A stretch of DNA of 37,887 bases from Collinsella sp. (lineage in GTDB: Bacteria; Actinomycetota; Coriobacteriia; Coriobacteriales; Coriobacteriaceae). The notes below the pieces were generated by a model. It did not search any database. It saw only the letters and a list, made by a program, of their open reading frames with translations, and was not told the origin of the DNA. The first letter of the stretch is position 1. The number at the start of each line of letters is the position of its first letter. A program made the position numbers and the translations under genes. Shown here one piece after another: positions 1-7,309 of this stretch. The DNA is taken from contig DXZO01000039.1 of NCBI GenBank assembly GCA_019419625.1, positions 1-37,887 of the forward strand. Direction: 5' to 3'.

Positions 1-18
1 TCCGCGCCGCGCTGGGAA

Positions 19-35
19 GGGCCGCGTAGCGGTCC
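19..35. other. short GC hairpin at window edge
   Basis: GGGCCGC, loop GTA, GCGGTCC makes a 7-bp stem with one G-T pair. Nothing else can be said about bases 1-60; they may be the tail of a gene outside the window. Confidence 0.3.
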
Positions 36-65
36 AAGAAATCGTCCGCAGTCCCAACCTACCAA

Positions 66-92
66 AAGTAACCTGTCCCTTTTTGACAGGTC
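66..92 (-). terminator. REP-like hairpin after racemase gene
   Basis: On the minus strand CCTGTC, a 7-base loop and GACAGG are followed by TTACTTTT, just past the racemase stop. It could end the D-Asp operon. The text GGGACAGGTTACTTT also resembles the two REP-like repeats at 14052 and 15266, so it is probably a diverged family member in opposite orientation. Confidence 0.45.
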
Positions 93-97
93 GGAAG

Positions 98-844
98 CTA
101 GAGGCGGTAGGGGGCGCCGCTGCGGATGATGGATTCGCGCACCAGGACATCCATGGCATCGAGGGTGATCTCGGGCATCTCTCGATACTTCTGCAGCACC
201 GATAGCTCGGTGCAGGCCAGAATGACACGGTCGCAGCCGCTACGGGCGAACTCCCACATCACGCGGTCGAACTTATCCATATCGGGCTCACGTCCGGCCT
301 TCACATCACCGTAGATAAGCGACATCACATCGTTCTGACGTTTCTCGCTGGGATAGACAACCTCAACACCCGCAGCCTCGCATTCGCGGCCGTAGACGCC
401 CGCGCCCACGGTTCCGTCGGTGCCCATGATGCCAATCTTGTGCACCGGCTCGGCCGGCATACTCAGGTTGGGGTCGAACTCGCACTCCCCCATCACCGCA
501 CCCGCAAGGGCATAGCGAACCGACTCGCGCGGCATGTGGATAATCGGCACCTTCGTAAACGACTGGATCTGGTCGTAGAAGTAGTGTGACGTGTTGCAGG
601 GAATGGCAATGTGCGCGCAGCCCAGCGACTCGAGTGCCTGAGCACACTCTTTCATGGTCGCCAGCAGCTTGGCATGCTCGCCGGTCTTAATGGCAAGCGT
701 GCGGTCGGGCATGGTCGACTTGGAGAGCACCACCATGTCGATATGTTCCTGATCGCAGGCAGCAGCCGTATGACGCACCACCTGGTCGTAGTAATACGAC
801 GTGGCCTCGGCGCCCATGCCGCCGATAACTCCCAGCTTTTCCAT
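98..844 (-). CDS. aspartate/glutamate racemase family protein
   Basis: A 248-residue cytoplasmic enzyme of the Asp/Glu racemase family, which interconverts L- and D-aspartate (or glutamate) without cofactor using two cysteines. Both are visible: Cys83 in IPCNTSH and Cys211 in LACTEL. The N-terminus GVIGGMGAEAT is the family's opening glycine-rich strand and loop. The ATG at 844 is chosen because GGAGG lies just upstream; the frame stays open further upstream but with no ribosome site and non-family sequence. It lies 84 bases downstream of the ATP-grasp gene, on the same strand. The pairing with a D-aspartate-ligase-like enzyme argues for aspartate as substrate and peptidoglycan as destination (inference). 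Amino-acid racemases of other specificity in this family cannot be excluded. Confidence 0.85.
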   Translation of the reverse strand: MEKLGVIGGMGAEATSYYYDQVVRHTAAACDQEHIDMVVLSKSTMPDRTLAIKTGEHAKLLATMKECAQALESLGCAHIAIPCNTSHYFYDQIQSFTKVPIIHMPRESVRYALAGAVMGECEFDPNLSMPAEPVHKIGIMGTDGTVGAGVYGRECEAAGVEVVYPSEKRQNDVMSLIYGDVKAGREPDMDKFDRVMWEFARSGCDRVILACTELSVLQKYREMPEITLDAMDVLVRESIIRSGAPYRL

Positions 845-928
845 CGCCGCCTCCTTGGTGACGCTTGCGCAATTGCGCGTATCATACCCGCGCCCGCCCG
901 ATGTAAACCGGACGGGCGCCGCCCTCAT

Positions 929-2185
929 CTACTTGTAATACGTCTTGAACAGCTTAAAGTGGCGCAGCTTGGTGTGCCACATGCGCAGCCAGCGGTTAAA
1001 GACAAAGTCGCCCTTCATAAACGAAGGGTCGGCGCCCTTGCCTTCCTTGTCCAGGCGATGCACCTTAGCGCGCAGCTCGGGATCCTTGACGTACTTGTCG
1101 ACGACGCCCATGGGGACGACCATCCACAGCGCCTCGTCCTGCGCCGTCACAAACTCCGGCTCAAACGGGCGGTTGAACACATACTCGTCCACCACATACT
1201 TGGCAACGTTAAAGCCGCTGTTAGTGACGTAGTAGTTGCTGCGACCTTGGCGCGTGTTGAAATCGAAGAACTTAAACGAGCCGTCGCGCTCGTCGTACTT
1301 AACGTCAAAGTTGGAATAGCCCACAAAGTGAAGGTCCTCGAGCAACTTGCGCACGCCGCCCATGAGCTCGTCATTGGGCTCGGTGATGATACAGGCGTGG
1401 TTGCCGACACCGTGAGGCTGATGCTCCTCGAGCAGCACGTGACCCAGGCACATCATGCGCACCTTGCCGTTGCGGTCGGAATAACTGGTGAGCACGCGCA
1501 TGTACTCGTCATTGCCGGGCACGCGATCCTGCAAGATCAGGTCGTCGGTGTAGCCGCTGGCATACGAGTCGCGAATGACCTGTTCCAGCTCGGCACGGTC
1601 GGCAATCTCATAGGCCTTTTTCTGGCCCTCGAACTCATGCTGCCACCACATGATGCCGTCAGAAGGCTTCAGGATCATCGGGTAGGGGAAGTCAATCTGG
1701 TCGAGCACTTCGGCAGGTGCCTCGCCTTGGGCGTTCAGCATCGCCATGGTGAAGGTAAAGGTATGCGGATAGGGCACGCCATGCTTCTCGCACAGCTCGT
1801 AGAAGATCTCCTTCTTCTGACACTGCTCAAGCATGCTATAGGGAGCGTAAGGCGCGACGATGTTATCCGCCAACTCATGGGCATCCTTGGCCTGAGCCAC
1901 GAGGGCAACATAGTTATCGCCACAGCCCACAAGGACAATCGTCTTATCGGCATGCGCTTGGGCAATGCCGTTGACGGTCCTGAGCATCACGGGCATGGTA
2001 TCGATATCCACGTTGGGCGTGTAGTCGATAATCTGGCTGCGGTACGCGGGACCCGTCTGGTACTTGCCAAAGACCAGGCTCTTGACCTGGTACTCCTCGT
2101 AGAAGGCGCGCGCCACCGAATAGGCGTTGATGTCGCCACCGAGCAGCACGGGAATGAACTCGCGCTCTGTAAACTGCAATGCCAT
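929..2185 (-). CDS. ATP-grasp ligase, probable D-aspartate ligase for peptidoglycan cross-bridge
   Basis: A 418-residue ATP-grasp enzyme. The ATP-binding lysine region is PMILKPSDGIMWW (about 189-201), followed by the central grasp strand LQDRVPGNDEYMR and the metal-binding end FDVKYDERDG/FFDFNTRQGRSNYY, with acidic and Asn ligands. Its length and layout match the Enterococcus D-aspartate ligase (Aslfm) type of carboxylate-amine ligase, which activates D-Asp beta-carboxylate and joins it to the stem-peptide diamino acid of the peptidoglycan precursor. It is the first gene of a two-gene unit with an aspartate racemase, which supports that assignment. The ATG at 2185 is preceded by AGGAAG. A related ATP-grasp enzyme with another acid substrate is the alternative. 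Confidence 0.75.
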   Translation of the reverse strand: MALQFTEREFIPVLLGGDINAYSVARAFYEEYQVKSLVFGKYQTGPAYRSQIIDYTPNVDIDTMPVMLRTVNGIAQAHADKTIVLVGCGDNYVALVAQAKDAHELADNIVAPYAPYSMLEQCQKKEIFYELCEKHGVPYPHTFTFTMAMLNAQGEAPAEVLDQIDFPYPMILKPSDGIMWWQHEFEGQKKAYEIADRAELEQVIRDSYASGYTDDLILQDRVPGNDEYMRVLTSYSDRNGKVRMMCLGHVLLEEHQPHGVGNHACIITEPNDELMGGVRKLLEDLHFVGYSNFDVKYDERDGSFKFFDFNTRQGRSNYYVTNSGFNVAKYVVDEYVFNRPFEPEFVTAQDEALWMVVPMGVVDKYVKDPELRAKVHRLDKEGKGADPSFMKGDFVFNRWLRMWHTKLRHFKLFKTYYK

Positions 2186-2241
2186 GGAAACTTCCTATCA
2201 TGAACTGCCCACACAACGGGCGGTCTTTGCGCAACTGATTT

Positions 2242-2271
2242 ATTCTAGCGTGGCAAACCGCCGGCGCCCAA
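2242..2271 (-). promoter_or_regulatory. candidate promoter of D-Asp operon
   Basis: On the minus strand TTGGGC (-35), an 18-base spacer and TAGAAT (-10, five of six consensus bases) lie about 57 bases before the ligase start. The -35 match is weak. Confidence 0.35.
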
Positions 2272-2352
2272 AGCTCCACCGTATCTATGGCAATCGACGT
2301 AATCGTCCAGCACGAAGACGGCGCTCACCGTTGTATGACAATGGGCAATGAA

Positions 2353-2369
2353 CCTACCATTGTTGTAGG
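2353..2369. promoter_or_regulatory. small inverted repeat upstream of MOSC gene
   Basis: CCTAC, 7 bases, GTAGG lies about 40 bases before the MOSC start. It could be an operator, but the arms are short and may be chance. Confidence 0.2.
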
Positions 2370-2407
2370 ATTCAGCGTATTGACCTCCTCGAACGAAAGG
2401 CGCGCAC

Positions 2408-3040
2408 GTGCCCCAAGACCATCCGACCGATAATCCTATCCTCAATGCCACGAAGCGCGAGCTGGCGGAACGCGCACAAACGGCCGTTCCCCTACGCACG
2501 GCAAACGATGCCTACGACAGGCCCGCCCGCATCGTCTCAATCAACACGTCGGCGCACAAGGGCACACGCAAGTCGCCCGTCGCGGATGGACACGACACCG
2601 TTATAGAACAATTTGGCCTCGCCTCCGACGCACACGCCGGGCATTGGCACCGTCAGGTTTCCTTTTTGGCCGCAGAGTCCATCCAGACGGCGCAGACCCG
2701 CGGACTCGATGTGCGCAAGGGTGACTTTGGGGAGAACTTCACCACGCAAGGCATCAATCTACTCTCGCTCCCCATGGGCACGCAGCTCAAACTTGGCAGC
2801 GAGGTGCTTGTCGAAATCAGCCAAATCGGCAAGGTCTGCCACACACGCTGTGCCATCTACTATCTCGCCGGCGACTGCATCTTTCCCCACGAGGGCGTTT
2901 TTGGCGTGGTGTTAAAGGGCGGAGAGGTCCATATCGGCGACGACATCCAGGTGGTCAAGCTCGGCGACGGCACCTGCTCGTTCACCCCTGCCGAAGCCCT
3001 CGAAGAGATTGAGCGGGCTCGTCAGGAGGGCACGCTGTAG
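2408..3040 (+). CDS. MOSC domain protein
   Basis: A 210-residue protein with a MOSC (molybdenum cofactor sulfurase C-terminal) domain from about residue 40 to 190. Signatures seen: GDFGENFTTQGI (about 105-116) and IGKVCHTRC (Cys144, Cys148), then GDCIFPHEGVFGVVLKGG, the usual conserved cysteine/G-rich end. MOSC proteins are thought to carry or transfer sulfur to metal centres, often near MoCo enzymes; no molybdenum genes are in this window, so the partner is unknown. The start is a GTG with GAAAGG about 7 bases upstream. The first 40 residues are polar and not part of the domain. It is divergent from the D-Asp ligase gene and has no close downstream partner. Confidence 0.85.
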   Translation: MPQDHPTDNPILNATKRELAERAQTAVPLRTANDAYDRPARIVSINTSAHKGTRKSPVADGHDTVIEQFGLASDAHAGHWHRQVSFLAAESIQTAQTRGLDVRKGDFGENFTTQGINLLSLPMGTQLKLGSEVLVEISQIGKVCHTRCAIYYLAGDCIFPHEGVFGVVLKGGEVHIGDDIQVVKLGDGTCSFTPAEALEEIERARQEGTL

Positions 3041-3041
3041 T

Positions 3042-3072
3042 TGTAAAACCCCACGTTGAGATAGCTTTTACA
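3042..3072 (+). terminator. weak hairpin after MOSC gene
   Basis: TGTAAAA (3042-3048) and TTTTACA (3066-3072) can pair around an 17-base loop just after the MOSC stop. It is AT-rich and lacks a clear U tract, so it is a weak terminator at best. Confidence 0.25.
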
Positions 3073-3106
3073 GCCCAAAACACCTCTCAAATAGGGCTCC
3101 GTAACG

Positions 3107-3213
3107 TTAAAGTTGAACTCTATGGTTTCTCAACAATTCATCATAACTGCAGGTCAAAGCCAAAGCCTCAAGTTCAACTTGACCCTTTGGAACCTTTAAG
3201 GTTCAAGTTGAGG
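3107..3213. promoter_or_regulatory. cluster of AAGTTGA dyads upstream of secreted wall protein
   Basis: TCAAGTT-C-AACTTGA (3168-3182) and AACCTT-T-AAGGTT (3191-3203) are perfect dyads with one central base. A third GTTCAAGTTGAGG (3201-3213) inverts the first, and AAAGTTGAACT recurs at 3109. The first dyad with flanks, CCTCAAGTTCAACTTGACC, is close to the known SoxR box except for an extra central base. It is a candidate binding region for a MerR-like or other dimeric regulator. No such regulator gene is in the window. Confidence 0.5.
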
Positions 3214-3274
3214 TCGAAAGCAGTAGTAGAATACCGTTCGAACCATAACCTACGATTGATTGCAGAGGGACTGG

Positions 3275-4408
3275 ATGCAGCATTCGAATCATCGCGCCGC
3301 AGCGCTCATTGCGTCGAAGCCGGCTCGTATCATCACGAGCGCCGCGCTCGCCGTTGCGCTGACGGCCACGCCGATGCTCTCCCCCGTTGCGGCGTATGCC
3401 GCCTCGCAGGCAACGCAGGACCAGCTTTCCGCAGCCCAGCAGAAGATCGAAGCCGCCACGAGCGCCTACAACGACGCCCGCACCAAACTCGATGACCTGC
3501 AAAAGCAGATTGACTCCAATGAGGCAAGCATCGAGGAAATCGAGGCTAAGCTTCCCGAGCAGCAGGCCAAGGCAAGCTCCGCCATGCGCGATCTGTACAA
3601 GTATCAGAAGGGCACCAACCCCATCGTGAGCTTCCTGGTCAACGCGCAGAACCTGGGTGAGTTCATCACGACCTGCAAATACACCAACCAGATCACGAGC
3701 TCGAGCGTCGACGAGATCGAACAGCTCAATAACATGCAAACCGAACTCGAGCAGAACAAGGCTGAGCTCCAGCAGGCCAAGTCTCAGCTTGAGGCAGAGC
3801 AGAAAAACGCCGAGGATGCGTTGGCTCAGGCCCAGCAGCTCCGCAGCGAGGCACAGGCAAAAGCCGAGCAGGAAAATGCCGCCGAGCTTGCCAAGCTTGA
3901 GGCCGATAAGGCCGCTGCCGCCGAGAAGATCTCGGGCAAGGGCGTAAGCGGCAGCAATTCCAGCAGCCAGGCCACCAACACCAACACCACCATCGACACC
4001 ACGGTGAACAACGCCAATACCGGTAGCTCCGATTACGATTCGTTCATTAATGAGTGGACGAGCCGCATCGACAATTATCTCGCCGGCTCCCCCATGGCAG
4101 GCCAGGGCTATAACTTTGCCGTCGCCGCTTGGAATACCGGTGTCGACCCCCGTTGGTCCCCCGCCATCGCCTGCATCGAGAGCACCAAGGGTGCTTATTG
4201 CGCCAATTCTTACAACGCCTGGGGCTGGAGTGCCCGTGGCGGCGGTTGGCGCAGCTTTGGCAGCTGGAGCGAGGGCATCTCCGCTCACGTTGCCTATCTG
4301 GGCGCCAACTACGGCTCCACCCTTACCCCGGCAGCGGCCAAAAAGTACTGCCCGCCCACGTGGCAGGACTGGTACAACAAAGTCGCCGCTCAGATGAACC
4401 GCATCTAA
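3275..4408 (+). CDS. secreted coiled-coil protein with C-terminal lysozyme/glucosaminidase-like domain
   Basis: A 377-residue exported protein. Residues 1-43 form a signal peptide (basic start, ALAVALTATPMLSPVAAYA). Residues about 45-220 are a long Q/E/A-rich coiled coil of the kind seen at the N-terminus of PcsB/CwlO-type peptidoglycan hydrolases. A Ser/Asn/Thr linker follows, then from about 260 to the end a small lysozyme-fold-like domain with IACIESTKGAYC (candidate catalytic Glu), NAWGW and a Trp/Gly-rich loop. It probably cuts or remodels cell wall outside the membrane; the exact bond is not decidable here. The ATG at 3275 is used because AGAGGGA lies 5 bases upstream; an in-frame TTG 15 bases earlier lacks a site. 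A strong terminator follows. Confidence 0.75.
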   Translation: MQHSNHRAAALIASKPARIITSAALAVALTATPMLSPVAAYAASQATQDQLSAAQQKIEAATSAYNDARTKLDDLQKQIDSNEASIEEIEAKLPEQQAKASSAMRDLYKYQKGTNPIVSFLVNAQNLGEFITTCKYTNQITSSSVDEIEQLNNMQTELEQNKAELQQAKSQLEAEQKNAEDALAQAQQLRSEAQAKAEQENAAELAKLEADKAAAAEKISGKGVSGSNSSSQATNTNTTIDTTVNNANTGSSDYDSFINEWTSRIDNYLAGSPMAGQGYNFAVAAWNTGVDPRWSPAIACIESTKGAYCANSYNAWGWSARGGGWRSFGSWSEGISAHVAYLGANYGSTLTPAAAKKYCPPTWQDWYNKVAAQMNRI

Positions 4409-4418
4409 GTGCAACTGC

Positions 4419-4449
4419 AAAGGGCCCCAATGTGGGGCCCTTTTCTTTT
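4419..4449 (+). terminator. intrinsic terminator, convergent
   Basis: AAAGGGCCCC, loop AATG-T, GGGGCCCTTT and a TTTTCTTTT tail. It ends the wall-protein transcript and, being symmetrical with an A-run at its start, may also serve the kinase gene on the other strand, whose stop codon lies in the tail. Confidence 0.9.
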
Positions 4450-5827
4450 AGGTAGCGGAGGTATCGACAACGCCGGTCGCATTGGCAACCGCGACTATGA
4501 CGATCATGCATAGGAGCAGCACACCCAATGCCTTGAGCCAGAGTTTCGCGAGTTTCTCGCCGCGATAGCTGTCGAGCAGTGCGAATCGCCGACGAAGACG
4601 GCGCTTATCGAGCAGCGCAAAATGCATAAGTACCATAAGGCCATCGACAAAGAAAAAATACTCGATTATGAGAAGCCACGTCGGGTAGCTTTGGTTTGCT
4701 CCCGTGGGGTGAAAGACGGCAAAGTGACTTCCGGCAAAGAACACAAGCAGCGAGAGGCAGACGAGCGTATTCCAAATACGCCCCAGAGACTCCGGAACGC
4801 GAGAGAGCAGACCGCATGCGGCGGAGGCGGCAGGCCTAGGAAGCCCTGTGGGGTTCTGGAGCCCTTGGGGCGTCAACACCATCTCCGAGGTCGGAGTACG
4901 GACAGGCGCAGGCGCAGGAGGCCGCACGGGGCGACTCAGATCGTATGCCGCGCGCGTCGCCCGTCCCAACGCTTCCGCACTCGCAAAACGCTTGGCCGGG
5001 TCGAGCGCCATCGACATGCAGACGGCATCGGCAAGTGGGGTGGGAATGCCACGCGCCTCGCATTGCTCGCGCATGTCGAGCCCTGGTTTAGGGTCGACTC
5101 CCGTCAAGCAGAAGAACAACAGGGCGCCCAGTGCGTAGACGTCGCTGCGCACACTCGTCTGCCCAAACCCATACTGCTCGGGCGGCGCATAGGGTCGCGT
5201 GCCAAACTTGACGGTGTCGGCATCGGCGCCATCGCGCCATACGCGGGCGATCCCCAAGTCGATAATCACCAGCGACGAAAACGTCAGACCGTCATCAGGC
5301 GTATAGTTGGCACCTGTCACGATGATATTCGACGGCTTGAGGTCGCGATGGATCACCGGCGCCGAAGCCTCCCCCGCTATTGCAAAACCGGCGTGGAGCT
5401 CGCCCACGGCATCGCATAGGGCAGGATACAATTCACGCGCATAATCGGGGGTGGCTCCCAGACGGTCCACCAGCGTCCCGAGCGTCTCCCCTTCGATGTA
5501 TTCCATAACCACGTTGAGCTCGTCGCCCACACGACGACAATCGACGATTCTGGGCAGGTGCTCAAAACGCCTGCCTGCCCGCTGAGCGGCAAACAGACGC
5601 TCGTATGCCCCGCCGATTTGAGCCGAAGCATCGATGCGTTTACGGACAAAGGGACCGAGCGAACCACCGCCGGTTCCTTCAAAGTACACGAGCTCGGTTG
5701 TTTCAACGGACGAGCGCTTAAGTACACGCTCCACGCGATAGCTGTCGTCGCGATCGAGCGACGCCAGGTGCTCGGCAAGCGCTGCGGTCAGCTCGTCATC
5801 GGAATATGTTGGGGTCTGAGTATCCAT
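4448..5827 (-). CDS. membrane-anchored Ser/Thr protein kinase
   Basis: About 459 residues. A eukaryotic-type kinase domain fills residues 30-290: HRDLKPSN (catalytic loop, about 160-167), DLGIAR in place of the usual DFG, then GTRPYAPPEQYG and SDVYALG. The N-lobe lacks a classical glycine loop, and FVRKRI probably holds the ATP lysine. A proline-rich linker leads to three hydrophobic segments near the C-terminus (about 345-365, 376-400, 437-455), so the kinase sits on the inner membrane face. No PASTA repeats are present, so it is not a PrkC/PknB wall sensor. The start is uncertain: ATG at 5827 has GGAGG but close spacing, while ATG at 5836/5839 and a GTG at 5857 are alternatives. It is the last gene of a probable three-gene unit with the HTH and FxLYD genes. 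Confidence 0.85.
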   Translation of the reverse strand: MDTQTPTYSDDELTAALAEHLASLDRDDSYRVERVLKRSSVETTELVYFEGTGGGSLGPFVRKRIDASAQIGGAYERLFAAQRAGRRFEHLPRIVDCRRVGDELNVVMEYIEGETLGTLVDRLGATPDYARELYPALCDAVGELHAGFAIAGEASAPVIHRDLKPSNIIVTGANYTPDDGLTFSSLVIIDLGIARVWRDGADADTVKFGTRPYAPPEQYGFGQTSVRSDVYALGALLFFCLTGVDPKPGLDMREQCEARGIPTPLADAVCMSMALDPAKRFASAEALGRATRAAYDLSRPVRPPAPAPVRTPTSEMVLTPQGLQNPTGLPRPAASAACGLLSRVPESLGRIWNTLVCLSLLVFFAGSHFAVFHPTGANQSYPTWLLIIEYFFFVDGLMVLMHFALLDKRRLRRRFALLDSYRGEKLAKLWLKALGVLLLCMIVIVAVANATGVVDTSAT

Positions 5828-5925
5828 AGCCTCCATCATAGCGCAGGGCGCAGACACCCCATGGCATCCGCGCCCCGTTCGTTTGCATCGTTGTTCGGCA
5901 GCTCCGCCGGCTCAGATATCAGCCG

Positions 5926-6348
5926 CTAACTCACCGTCTCCTCGCCAAAGCGATACAGCTCCTCGTTGACCTTTTGGAGGCTACACCCGCGATCGATGCA
6001 AAAGATGATAATCGCATCACGGCGATCCTTGCAGTTAAGGACGCTTACCCCGGCAGCCGTCAGCGCACGGTTAGTCTCTTTGAGCGTCAGCGCCATCGCA
6101 AAGGCAATCTGCAGCACCTTATTGCGACTCGGGTGACGCGCGCCGGTAAAGATCTGATAGCCAAAGGTCTCGTTGAGGTCGGCCATACGCACCACGCGCG
6201 AACGCTCCAAGCCCTTTTCCTGCAGCAGCTGCTTCAGGTAGTCCGAAAGCGACGGGGCGGCAAAGTCGTGCTCCCTGATATAGCCATCGATGTTCGGCGC
6301 ATCGAGAAGCTCATTGAGCAACTCCTCGGTCAGCTTTTTATCGGGCAT
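5926..6348 (-). CDS. helix-turn-helix (Xre-like) protein paired with kinase
   Basis: A 140-residue cytoplasmic protein. Residues about 30-110 carry an Xre-like helix-turn-helix: SLSDYLKQLLQEKGLERSRV, then ETFGYQIFTGARHPSRNKVLQ, the recognition part. A C-terminal DAIIIFCIDRGCSLQKVNEELYRFGE motif follows. Proteins of this layout are often encoded next to Ser/Thr kinases in Gram-positive bacteria (recalled, not searched). The start ATG has GGGGGAGGTGA 6 bases upstream. It sits 32 bases after the FxLYD gene and about 98 bases before the kinase. It may regulate the operon or be a kinase substrate; neither is shown. Confidence 0.75.
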   Translation of the reverse strand: MPDKKLTEELLNELLDAPNIDGYIREHDFAAPSLSDYLKQLLQEKGLERSRVVRMADLNETFGYQIFTGARHPSRNKVLQIAFAMALTLKETNRALTAAGVSVLNCKDRRDAIIIFCIDRGCSLQKVNEELYRFGEETVS

Positions 6349-6380
6349 ACGACTTCACCTCCCCCAGTGCATGCAACATG

Positions 6381-6824
6381 CTAGAAACCGCTTACGTCCG
6401 AACGCTCCCAGCTAGCAACCTGGTCGGGAGACACCGTACCCAGCGCCTCGAACTTCCAGGAGCCGCCCGCCTTCAGATGATTGGTGTTTGCAAGAGCCGT
6501 TCCAACCTGGTTGCCATCGGCATCATACAGAACATACTCAATCTGAATGTAGCTCTTTTCCTTGTCCGTGTTATTGGTCAGCGTGCCCGTGATCTTATAG
6601 GCAAACTGATTGGAGGTGTCTTCAGCCTCGTCAGCAATGGTATACGGTTCTTGCGGTTCTTTTTGCTCCTCAGCCTGCTGTGTCGTCTCGGCAGGTTTTG
6701 CCGAATCGCTCGCAGACGAATCGGTTGAATTGCCACCCATAGAGCCCACGGCACCGACGATAACCAGCACCACGATGACGCCTAGGACAATCTTGCCGAT
6801 CGGCTTCTTTCCCTCTTTTGCCAT
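6381..6824 (-). CDS. single-pass membrane protein with FxLYD domain
   Basis: A 147-residue protein: a short basic start, one membrane segment (about 10-30, IGKIVLGVIVVLVIVGAVG), an Asp/Ser/Glu-rich stretch (31-63), then an extracytoplasmic FxLYD-type beta domain (about 72-130) with YKITGTLTNNTDKEKSYIQI, YVLYDADGNQVGTA and a GGSWKFEA strand. FxLYD domains occur in surface proteins of Gram-positive bacteria; the ligand is unknown. No lipobox cysteine is present. It is first in a likely unit with the HTH and kinase genes, so it may be the sensor side of that system (inference). Its ribosome site AGGAAGG is inside the hairpin at 6825-6888. Confidence 0.75.
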   Translation of the reverse strand: MAKEGKKPIGKIVLGVIVVLVIVGAVGSMGGNSTDSSASDSAKPAETTQQAEEQKEPQEPYTIADEAEDTSNQFAYKITGTLTNNTDKEKSYIQIEYVLYDADGNQVGTALANTNHLKAGGSWKFEALGTVSPDQVASWERSDVSGF

Positions 6825-6888
6825 TATTCATCCTTCCTACGATCCGGCTACCGTGCCGGCACACAGCACATCGTAGGAAGGATTGAAT
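6825..6888 (-). promoter_or_regulatory. RBS-sequestering hairpin in FxLYD leader
   Basis: The arms 6830-6843 and 6870-6883 are exact 14-base complements (ATCCTTCCTACGAT / ATCGTAGGAAGGAT on the plus strand). Four more pairs follow beyond a one-base bulge (6826-6829 with 6885-6888). An inner CCGGC/GCCGG stem (6844-6848, 6855-6859) stacks on the main arm. In the mRNA the 3' arm contains the only good Shine-Dalgarno sequence (AGGAAGG) 7 bases before the ATG, so translation should be blocked unless the hairpin is opened. Confidence 0.75.
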
Positions 6889-6986
6889 TTGAATTCATTA
6901 GCTGAGAGCTAAGGTTGCGGTAACGGCCAATGCAGTTGTCCAAGCGCCGAGCAAACGCACTTTGCGCGACCGTCTGCCAGTGGTGA

Positions 6987-7307
6987 TCAACCCACCGTGA
7001 CGGATTCCCCGGTAAAGGCACTGATCATCAACAGGACAAAGAAAACAAGGTAGCTGACACTCAGCAGGTACGCAATGATTAGAAAGATGACCCAGCCGAC
7101 ATTGGTTTTACCGTCGGCACGGCGCTGCTCGCGAGAACGGCACAGCCAGACCGTCACGCCGATGGCGGTGATAAACAGTACGAGTGCCGCCGCAGCCAGC
7201 CCAGCAAGCGCAAACATCACGCCAATGCTCACAGCAATAACCGGGAGCAGCAGCAAGCCGCACCCGCACCCACCCGGACTATACACGGCAGTCTGTCGAC
7301 GCTTCAT
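6987..7307 (-). CDS. small membrane protein, uncharacterised
   Basis: About 106 residues, unrecognised. A short basic N-terminus with GGCGCG is followed by two or three hydrophobic segments: about 15-45 (LLLLPVIAVSIGVMFALAGLAAAALVLFI), about 45-55 continuing to a CRSREQRR turn, and about 72-98 (VIFLIIAYLLSVSYLVFFVLLM). The start ATG at 7307 lies two bases past the stop of the M20 gene, with GGAG upstream inside that gene; a GTG at 7313 overlapping the stop is the alternative. The tight junction implies translational coupling to the M20 enzyme. No function can be assigned. Confidence 0.65.
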   Translation of the reverse strand: MKRRQTAVYSPGGCGCGLLLLPVIAVSIGVMFALAGLAAAALVLFITAIGVTVWLCRSREQRRADGKTNVGWVIFLIIAYLLSVSYLVFFVLLMISAFTGESVTVG

Positions 7308-7309
7308 CG

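Noticed and set aside
611..2203. Long plus-strand open frame antisense to the D-Asp ligase and racemase genes
   Set aside because: It has no ribosome site and no recognisable domain; it is open only because the high-GC gene on the other strand avoids the relevant codons.
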